In this document: positions 1 to 4,654 of the stretch, one piece after another
Position numbering within the stretch: the stretch's first letter is position 1
How the letters are laid out: each line of letters begins with the position of its first letter
Assembly (NCBI GenBank): GCA_030744095.1
Contig: JASLRF010000026.1
Location: 1-10,248 of the forward strand
Direction of reading: 5' to 3'
DNA: 10,248 nt
From: Pirellulaceae bacterium
GTDB lineage: Bacteria > Planctomycetota > Planctomycetia > Pirellulales > Pirellulaceae
Made by a program: the position numbers and the translations under genes
Notes under the pieces: generated by a model
Databases searched by the model: none
Told to the model about the DNA's origin: nothing
The model's input: only the letters and a program-made list of their open reading frames with translations

Positions 1-85
1 CGATGGCAGGAAGGGGGCGATGGCAGGAAGGGGGCGATGGCAGGAAGGGGGCGATGGCAGGAAGGGGGCGATGGCAGGAAGGGGG
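1..85. repeat. 17-bp tandem repeat (minisatellite), five perfect copies
   Basis: The unit CGATGGCAGGAAGGGGG occurs five times without a mismatch at 1-17, 18-34, 35-51, 52-68 and 69-85. The array begins at the first base of the window, so its true copy number is unknown. It ends exactly where the palindrome arm CGGGAGTC starts, and the last G5 tract can pair with C5 at 150-154. The unit length is not a multiple of three, so short reading frames through it encode shifting peptides and are not credible genes. Perfect identity between copies suggests recent slippage or selection for length variation. Confidence 0.95.
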
Positions 86-154
86 CGGGAGTCTTTTTCG
101 GGCAACGACTTACCATCGGCAGAAGTGGATGGCCGAAAAAGACTCCCGACCCCC
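81..154. repeat. Intergenic palindromic repeat, copy A
   Basis: Arm 86-101 (CGGGAGTCTTTTTCGG) is the exact reverse complement of arm 133-148 (CCGAAAAAGACTCCCG), with a 31-nt loop. Outside this 16-bp stem, G5 at 81-85 can pair with C5 at 150-154 across one bulged A at 149. It lies just beyond the 3' end of rtcB (stop at 209-211), so it may fold at the end of that transcript. It is not a classical intrinsic terminator, because the T tract lies inside the stem and not after it. The right arm read on the minus strand closely matches the left arm of the second copy at 3706-3729, which marks a repeat family rather than a lone hairpin. Confidence 0.85.
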
Positions 155-208
155 TCACCATTCGTCCCAAGGCAGTCCATAAAGCCACGCGCCCGTCCAG
201 CTGGTGCC

Positions 209-1672
209 CTACCCTTTGATCACGCCGATCGGTCTCATGCGTGCGACCTTTGACGCCAGGTTTGCTCGATGGACCACGTCCACGACGGTATTCACATCCT
301 TGTATGCGTCCGGCTGTTCTTCGGCGAGTCCCTTCCAGCTGCGAGCCCTGGCGATGACGCCCTTGCTTGCTAGCTCCTGATCGATGCGGCGACCCTTGGC
401 TTGTTTGACGGCCTGAGTTCGACTCATCCTGCGGCCTGCACCGTGACACGCCGTGCCAAACGTCTGCTCCATGCTACCCGCCTGACCAGTCAAGACCCAA
501 CTGGCGCGCCCCATGTCGCCTGGGATCAAGACGGGCTGGCCGATGTCACGATATACTTCGGGAACTTCTGGGTGATTTGGTGGAAAGGCACGCGTAGCGC
601 CTTTGCGATGGACCCAGACATTGCGATCACCTCCGCCGATGCAGTGCGATTCCAGTTTGGCGATATTGTGGGCCACATCGTAGATCAAGTTCATCTGCAG
701 TTTCTGCCACGAGCGGCCAAACACGCGAGCAAAAACCTCGCGGGCTTGCGCCATCAACAACTGACGATTGCACCATGCGTAATTCGCCGCCGCACACATC
801 GCGCCAAGATAATGCTCGCCTTCGGGGCTGTTGATCGGAGCGCAAGCCAACTGTCGGTCGGGCAGATGGATTCCGTACTTCTCGGGAACGCCGCGTAGCT
901 CTTTGAGCGCATCGTCACAGACTTGATACCCCAGGCCACGTGATCCCGAATGGATCATCAGGCAAACCTGGTCTTTTTGTAGGCCCATGGTCGAGGCGGC
1001 AAGATCGTCGAAGATCGCATCGACCACCTGGACTTCCATGAAGTGGTTACCAGATCCGAGCGTCCCGCACTGGCCCGAACCGCGCTCAACTGCGCGATCG
1101 CTTACGTATCCGGGGATCGCACCTTCCAGGCATCCCCGCGCTTCTGTATGATCCAAATCACCGTCAGTGGTCAGTTCGCGATCACACAAGTAGGCTGGCC
1201 CCATCTGCATAAGCCGTCGGAGTTCTTCTGGGTTGAACTTGTATTTTCCGCCGCGACCAACACCCGCCGGCACGTTGCGATATAGTTCATCGACCAGCTT
1301 TTTCAGGTGCGGCTTGACGTCTTGAAGGAACAGGTTGGAATTCACCAGACGCACGCCACAATTGATGTCATAGCCGACACCGCCGGGCGAAATCACACCC
1401 CCTTCATCTGGATCGGTCGCGCAGACTCCACCGATACAGAAACCGTAACCCCAGTGGATATCGGGCATCGCCAGGCTCGCGTGCTGAATACCAGGCAAGA
1501 ACGCTACATTGGCGACCTGCTCCGGTGCCTGGTCACCCTTGATCTGATCTATCATCTGCCGGCTGGCGTAGATCAGACCATCAACGCGCATTCCAGTCTT
1601 GTAACTTTTGGGGATTCGCCAACAACAATCGTTGACGCGCTCCAGAGGTCCGTGGAAGCCTTGCTTGGCCAT
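209..1672 (-). CDS. rtcB: RtcB family tRNA-splicing / RNA-repair ligase
   Basis: RtcB is a Mn2+- and GTP-dependent ligase that joins RNA 3'-phosphate or 2',3'-cyclic phosphate ends to 5'-OH ends. From the ATG at 1672 the protein has 487 residues, close to the archaeal PH1602 type (about 480). The metal and catalytic residues are all visible: D102 and C105 in GYDINCG, N209 and H210 in GSGNHF, H241 in IHSGSRG, H335 in YDVAHN, and H410 in ACHGAGRRMSR, the histidine that is guanylylated. These sit at a constant +6 to +7 offset from the archaeal numbering as I recall it, which supports this start. The frame extends upstream to an ATG at 1717 and a TTG at 1744, adding a polar, non-conserved tail. 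No strong ribosome binding site decides the start. The archease gene lies directly upstream on the same strand. Confidence 0.95.
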   Translation of the reverse strand: MAKQGFHGPLERVNDCCWRIPKSYKTGMRVDGLIYASRQMIDQIKGDQAPEQVANVAFLPGIQHASLAMPDIHWGYGFCIGGVCATDPDEGGVISPGGVGYDINCGVRLVNSNLFLQDVKPHLKKLVDELYRNVPAGVGRGGKYKFNPEELRRLMQMGPAYLCDRELTTDGDLDHTEARGCLEGAIPGYVSDRAVERGSGQCGTLGSGNHFMEVQVVDAIFDDLAASTMGLQKDQVCLMIHSGSRGLGYQVCDDALKELRGVPEKYGIHLPDRQLACAPINSPEGEHYLGAMCAAANYAWCNRQLLMAQAREVFARVFGRSWQKLQMNLIYDVAHNIAKLESHCIGGGDRNVWVHRKGATRAFPPNHPEVPEVYRDIGQPVLIPGDMGRASWVLTGQAGSMEQTFGTACHGAGRRMSRTQAVKQAKGRRIDQELASKGVIARARSWKGLAEEQPDAYKDVNTVVDVVHRANLASKVARMRPIGVIKG

Positions 1673-1733
1673 TGTTCTAATCTTGTTCTGCTTGGGCTGT
1701 GAATCTTCGAGTTTCATCCAGCTTACAGCCTCG

Positions 1734-2144
1734 CTAGATATCAACGATCAATTCCGCCATCCATCCCTTCTCTTCCTTTTGCACTTTCAAACCATGGTAC
1801 GTGATCGCTTTGACTTCGTGGTCCATTTCGTGGCGACCGGGTTGCATCGGTTCGCCACGGCATGTTGCCGTTAGCCCTCGTGCATCCACGCGCACGATGA
1901 ATTCAGAAAACAGCAGTTGGTCAACATCGAATGTGTAGAGCAACTCGTTCAACCAATCAAACAACAGGTATTCGGGCTCGCTTGCATCAATACGAATGGT
2001 CTTCTCCTGGACGGCTTTCACCTGATCAAGGTTCGTGACAATCAAGGAAAACAACCCGCGTGCCGCATCGACCAACAGCGCGTCCAGCGAATCTGCTCGG
2101 ACACGGAGCCCCAGATCAGCCGTGTGCTCAAAAACTTCATACAT
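1734..2144 (-). CDS. Archease, RtcB activator protein
   Basis: Archease is a small protein that speeds guanylylation of RtcB and allows multiple turnovers. From the ATG at 2144 the protein is 136 residues, normal for the family. It starts MYEVFEHTADLGLRVRA, carrying the conserved HTADxGL motif whose aspartate binds a metal ion. It contains the typical LLFDWLNELLYTFD segment and ends in ELIVDI, keeping the terminal Asp-Ile that completes the metal site in characterised archeases. The frame can be extended 12 codons to a TTG at 2180, but the extension is not conserved-looking and ATG is preferred. The stop codon is 61 nt before the rtcB start used here, or 17 nt before the alternative start at 1717, so the two genes very likely share one transcript. 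Confidence 0.93.
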   Translation of the reverse strand: MYEVFEHTADLGLRVRADSLDALLVDAARGLFSLIVTNLDQVKAVQEKTIRIDASEPEYLLFDWLNELLYTFDVDQLLFSEFIVRVDARGLTATCRGEPMQPGRHEMDHEVKAITYHGLKVQKEEKGWMAELIVDI

Positions 2145-2180
2145 AGTCGAAATTCTTTGCGCTGCGTAACGGTGGGTCAA

Positions 2181-2290
2181 GTGGGCGGTGGATCAAGTCA
2201 AATCGCCGGCACTGTTCATGTTCGAGCGCGACCGGTATAACGGCAATCGGTTGTGAAAATTGCGTATTAGCCTCATCAGATGAGAATACG
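2181..2290. promoter_or_regulatory. Divergent intergenic region between archease and pgk
   Basis: This stretch must hold the promoters for the minus-strand archease-rtcB unit and the plus-strand pgk unit. For pgk, TATAAC at 2236-2241 with TGTTCA 17 nt upstream (2213-2218) is a possible sigma-70-type pair, but the -35 box is poor. A 13-bp odd palindrome, CTCATCAGATGAG, lies at 2272-2284, ending 6 nt before the pgk ATG and overlapping the GAG that would serve as ribosome binding site. It could be an operator or a small hairpin over the translation start. I see no convincing promoter for the archease side. Confidence 0.35.
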
Positions 2291-3484
2291 ATGGCCAAGC
2301 GAACGATTGCGGATGTCGACGTTGCCGGCAAAACCGTGTTGATGCGAGTCGACTTTAATGTGCCCTTGGATGCTGATCGGAACATCACTGACGACGGACG
2401 GATCCGCGGTGCGCTGCCCTCGATCAGTTCGGTACTCGAAAGAAGCGGTCGTTTAATCCTGATGAGCCACCTCGGACGACCCGCCGGCGGCGGAGTTGAC
2501 GACGATGCCAAATTCAGTTTGCAGCCCGCCGCAACGCATCTCAGCAGTCTGTTGGGCAAGCCGGTCGCCTTCTCCAGCGATGCTGGTGGCAGCGACACAC
2601 AAGCCAAGGCCTCTCAGCTGAATGACGGCGATGTGATGTTGATGGAGAACTTGCGTTTCGACCCGCGTGAAAGGCAGGGTGACGCCGAATTTGCGGGGCA
2701 GCTCGCGGCGCTGGGCGACGTCTATTGCAACGACGCCTTCGGGACCTGCCAAAACCTCGACGCGTCCATGGTGGGAGTGCCCCGCGCGATGGGCGACAAA
2801 CCCAAAGTGATCGGCTTTCTGGTTGAAAAGGAGATTCACTATCTCAGCAGTGCCATCGAGGCACCCGGCCGCCCGTTCGTGGCGATTCTGGGTGGTGCCA
2901 AGGTTTCGGACAAGATCAATGTGATCAAGAAACTGCTCACGATTTGCGACCACGTCCTGATCGGTGGGGCGATGGCCTACACGTTTTCTTTGGCACAAGA
3001 CGGAAAGGTCGGCAACAGCCTGGTTGAAAAGGACAAGGTCGACCTGGCCAAGGAATTGCTGGCCAGCGGCGGCGACAAGTTGATGCTGCCGACCGATACG
3101 CATTGCGGAGACGCTTTCAATGGCGACTGCAACAAGCAAGTCGTGCCGGCGGGCGCCATTGCAGACGGCTTTGAAGGACTCGACATCGGCCCGGAGACTG
3201 CTAAAACGTATTCCGACGTTGTTTCGAAAGCCAAGACTGTGGTCTGGAATGGACCGATGGGAGTCTTTGAAATACCGCCTTTCGATGCCGGCACAAAAGC
3301 AGTCGCCCAGGCGATTGCCGACAGTGATGCCACAAGCATCATTGGCGGCGGAGACAGTGCGGCAGCTGTCTTGCAATTGGGCTTCGCCGATCAAGTGTCA
3401 CACGTTAGCACGGGCGGCGGAGCCAGCCTGGCAATGTTGGAAGGACGACGCTTCGTTGCCGTAGATCTGTTGGACGAGAAATGA
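2291..3484 (+). CDS. pgk: Phosphoglycerate kinase
   Basis: Transfers a phosphate between 1,3-bisphosphoglycerate and ADP, giving 3-phosphoglycerate and ATP in glycolysis, in the cytoplasm. The 397-residue length is typical of bacteria. Family motifs appear in order: [10 protein letters not shown] (D21, N23), [10 protein letters not shown] (R37), SHLGRP (H60, R63), LMENLRF (R122), [12 protein letters not shown] (about 198-209), [10 protein letters not shown] (E327), GGGDS (352-356) and STGGGASL near the C-terminus. The region normally reading GTAHRAHAS reads GTCQNLDAS here (151-159), so the substrate-binding arginine is replaced by N155 and the adjacent histidine by Q154. The rest of the protein is well conserved, so it is probably still an active kinase with an altered triose-binding loop. 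The ATG at 2291 begins with the standard [21 protein letters not shown] start. It is followed 15 nt later by a small gene. Confidence 0.97.
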   Translation: MAKRTIADVDVAGKTVLMRVDFNVPLDADRNITDDGRIRGALPSISSVLERSGRLILMSHLGRPAGGGVDDDAKFSLQPAATHLSSLLGKPVAFSSDAGGSDTQAKASQLNDGDVMLMENLRFDPRERQGDAEFAGQLAALGDVYCNDAFGTCQNLDASMVGVPRAMGDKPKVIGFLVEKEIHYLSSAIEAPGRPFVAILGGAKVSDKINVIKKLLTICDHVLIGGAMAYTFSLAQDGKVGNSLVEKDKVDLAKELLASGGDKLMLPTDTHCGDAFNGDCNKQVVPAGAIADGFEGLDIGPETAKTYSDVVSKAKTVVWNGPMGVFEIPPFDAGTKAVAQAIADSDATSIIGGGDSAAAVLQLGFADQVSHVSTGGGASLAMLEGRRFVAVDLLDEK

Positions 3485-3490
3485 ACCATA

Positions 3491-3495
3491 GGGAA
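3491..3495 (+). promoter_or_regulatory. Ribosome binding site of the 58-residue ORF
   Basis: GGGAA lies 4 nt before the ATG at 3500, inside the 15-nt gap after the pgk stop. The short gap and this site suggest translation from the pgk mRNA. Confidence 0.5.
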
Positions 3496-3499
3496 AACC

Positions 3500-3676
3500 A
3501 TGAAAGAGAAATCCGAATTGCAGCCGATTATTGACGCAATCCGCTGTGCCGAGAGTCCTGTTGGAATGGACGCGGTTTACGTGCACGCGCTCATTCTGGA
3601 TACATTGGCACGCATTGAGACGCGACTGACCAAGATCGAATCACAGCTCGAGACCGCCGGAAACTCGACCGAGTAG
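3500..3676 (+). CDS. Small helical hypothetical protein downstream of pgk
   Basis: This 58-residue frame runs from an ATG with GGGAA 4 nt upstream to a TAG at 3674-3676. I do not recognise a named family. The protein is acidic and polar. It has an N-terminal segment (MKEKSELQPIIDAIRCAE), a short SPVGMDAVYVHALILD stretch, and a C-terminal helix of about 20 residues (LARIETRLTKIESQLETA) whose leucines and isoleucines fall at heptad-like spacing, so a short coiled coil is likely. There is no signal peptide or membrane segment. It starts 15 nt after pgk, which points to co-transcription. It is real rather than a chance frame by its position, its ribosome binding site and its coherent amphipathic sequence, but its function cannot be told. 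Confidence 0.65.
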   Translation: MKEKSELQPIIDAIRCAESPVGMDAVYVHALILDTLARIETRLTKIESQLETAGNSTE

Positions 3677-3705
3677 ATATCGAGTTGCGATTAAAAGGTC
3701 AGAGA

Positions 3706-3782
3706 GGGTCGGGGCTCTTTTTCGTGACGAAGTTGCGGTCTAACGTTTGATTCACGCGCGTCACGAAGAAGACTCCCGATCC
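3706..3782. repeat. Intergenic palindromic repeat, copy B
   Basis: Arm 3710-3729 (CGGGGCTCTTTTTCGTGACG) pairs with arm 3759-3778 (CGTCACGAAGAAGACTCCCG) at 17 of 20 positions, with a 29-nt loop. Pairing continues outward through GGGT/ATCC with one G-T pair. The 23-bp stretch at 3702-3724 matches the minus-strand reading of copy A's right arm at 20 of 23 positions. It lies 29 nt after the stop of the small ORF and about 76 nt before the DJ-1/PfpI start. It therefore sits between transcription units and could serve as a terminator-like hairpin, though no T tract follows it. Confidence 0.8.
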
Positions 3783-3845
3783 TTTGACGCTCTTTAACGC
3801 TCCGCCAAGTAGCAACTCGCACAAATCACGTGAACCACGACTGCG

Positions 3846-3852
3846 AGAGGAG
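3846..3852 (+). promoter_or_regulatory. Strong ribosome binding site of the DJ-1/PfpI gene
   Basis: AGAGGAG lies 6 nt before the ATG at 3859, the best Shine-Dalgarno sequence in the window. It decides the start at 3859 over the upstream in-frame TTG at 3784, which would add 25 residues and lies at the outer edge of the palindromic repeat. Confidence 0.85.
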
Positions 3853-3858
3853 TCGACC

Positions 3859-4422
3859 ATGCCTAAGATCTTGATGCCATTGGGCGACGCCACCGAGGCG
3901 CTCGACACGTTCTATCCGTTTTTCCGCCTACCTGAAGATGGGTTTGAAGTGGTGGTGGCCGGTCCGGAAGCCAGGCTTTATCACACCGTGTTACACGAAA
4001 TCCCGCCTGACTCCGGCGTACCCTGGGATATCACGCAAGAGAGGCCGGGATACTTCATCCGCGCAACGGTTGCTTTCAAAGACGTTGATGCCTCGGATTA
4101 TGCAGGGTTGTTCGTATCCGGCGGGCGAGCCCCGGAGTATTTGCGGTACGATCAAGATTTGCTGCGAATCACTCGCGAGATCCACGCCGCTGGTAAACCG
4201 ATCGCATCGCTATGTCATGGCGTCGAAATCTTAACGGCTGCCGACGTGATTCAGGGGCGCAATATCACCACCGTGGCCAAATGTGCGCTCGACGCCGAAC
4301 AGGGAGGCGCGACGTACGTGGACCAGGGAATCGTCGTCGACGGCAACTTTGTCACTGCCCGCACCTGGCACGACAATACCGCTCTGCTGGGCGAATTCAT
4401 CAAGATGCTGAAAGCCCAATGA
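3859..4422 (+). CDS. DJ-1/PfpI family protein (class I glutamine amidotransferase-like fold)
   Basis: The 187-residue protein has the full-length single-domain layout of the DJ-1/PfpI family. It begins MPKILMPLGDATEALDTFYP, where E13 is in place for the conserved glutamate near the active site. The segment GLFVSGGRAPEYLRYD (84-98) and the nucleophile elbow IASLCHGVEIL (115-125) follow, with C119 as the predicted nucleophile and H120 next to it. The C-terminal part, VVDGNFVTARTWHDN, matches the family's closing motif. Members have been described as intracellular peptidases, glyoxalases or protein/nucleotide deglycases, and the true activity is disputed, so no specific reaction is assigned. No signal peptide is visible, so a cytoplasmic location is inferred. 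It appears to be a single-gene unit, with repeat copy B upstream and 232 nt before uvrA. Confidence 0.9.
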   Translation: MPKILMPLGDATEALDTFYPFFRLPEDGFEVVVAGPEARLYHTVLHEIPPDSGVPWDITQERPGYFIRATVAFKDVDASDYAGLFVSGGRAPEYLRYDQDLLRITREIHAAGKPIASLCHGVEILTAADVIQGRNITTVAKCALDAEQGGATYVDQGIVVDGNFVTARTWHDNTALLGEFIKMLKAQ

Positions 4423-4654
4423 GATTCCGACAGGCAAGGTGAGAGTCCAACCTCGAGACATGCGCGCTCGGTGCACCAGCGACGGGCACCGACCGCAGGT
4501 TGGTCGGGGAGCGTACCAGATACAAGCACGTTCCCTATTCGGCCGCGGCCCTGCCGCATTGCGTTGATCGTCACCGTCCTGTTGCAAACCCTTCATTTCC
4601 CCTACAATGCGGTGTTTATCATGGACGACACACTAGCGAGCTGATTCGGGAAAC
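4423..4654 (+). other. Intergenic region before uvrA with possible RNA structure
   Basis: No gene is visible here. Three stems can be drawn: CCAACCT (4447-4453) with AGGTTGG (4497-4503); nested inside it TCGGTGC (4468-4474) with GCACCGA (4486-4492); and, excluding both, CCGACC (4489-4494) with GGTCGG (4502-4507). CGCTC (4465-4469) can also pair with GAGCG (4509-4513). Competing helices of this kind are seen in leader or 3'-end RNAs, but there is no T tract and no match to a riboswitch I can name. It may be a pfpI 3' UTR structure, an independent RNA or chance pairing in GC-rich DNA. Confidence 0.25.
4582..4608 (+). promoter_or_regulatory. uvrA: Candidate sigma-70-type promoter for uvrA
   Basis: TACAAT at 4603-4608 is a five-of-six match to the -10 consensus. 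TTGCAA at 4582-4587 is a possible -35 element, with a rather short 15-nt spacer. Transcription would begin near 4615, about 40 nt before the uvrA ATG. I see no LexA-type operator that I can recognise, but planctomycete SOS boxes are not known to me, so damage control of the gene cannot be excluded. Confidence 0.4.

Noticed and set aside
20..253. Short open frames running through the tandem repeat and palindrome A
   Set aside because: They encode shifting repeat peptides and a KKTPDPL-type tail produced by the palindrome itself, so they are artefacts of non-coding repeats.
1673..1744. Longer rtcB N-terminus from TTG at 1744 or ATG at 1717
   Set aside because: The added residues are polar and absent from the archaeal RtcB layout, and the TTG start overlaps the archease stop. 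The ATG at 1717 remains possible, with a distant GAGG upstream.
2453..3394. 313-codon open frame on the minus strand opposite pgk
   Set aside because: It lies entirely inside the clearly coding pgk gene, has no recognisable domain, and such long antisense frames are common in GC-rich coding DNA.
3784..3812. TTGACG as -35 element for the DJ-1/PfpI gene
   Set aside because: No acceptable -10 sequence lies 16-18 nt downstream (AAGTAG at the expected place).
3826..3833. Palindrome TCACGTGA upstream of the DJ-1/PfpI gene
   Set aside because: An 8-bp palindrome is expected by chance in 10 kb and nothing else marks it as an operator.
3699..3908. 69-codon minus-strand frame over palindrome B
   Set aside because: Its ends (GSGVFFVTR and KKSPDPL) are simply the two arms of the palindrome translated, and it overlaps the start of the DJ-1/PfpI gene.
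4427..4460. Resemblance of AAGGTGAGAGTCC to group II intron domain V or a cobalamin riboswitch piece
   Set aside because: Only a short stretch resembles those motifs. The full 34-nt domain V hairpin, intron boundaries and the conserved riboswitch core are not present.
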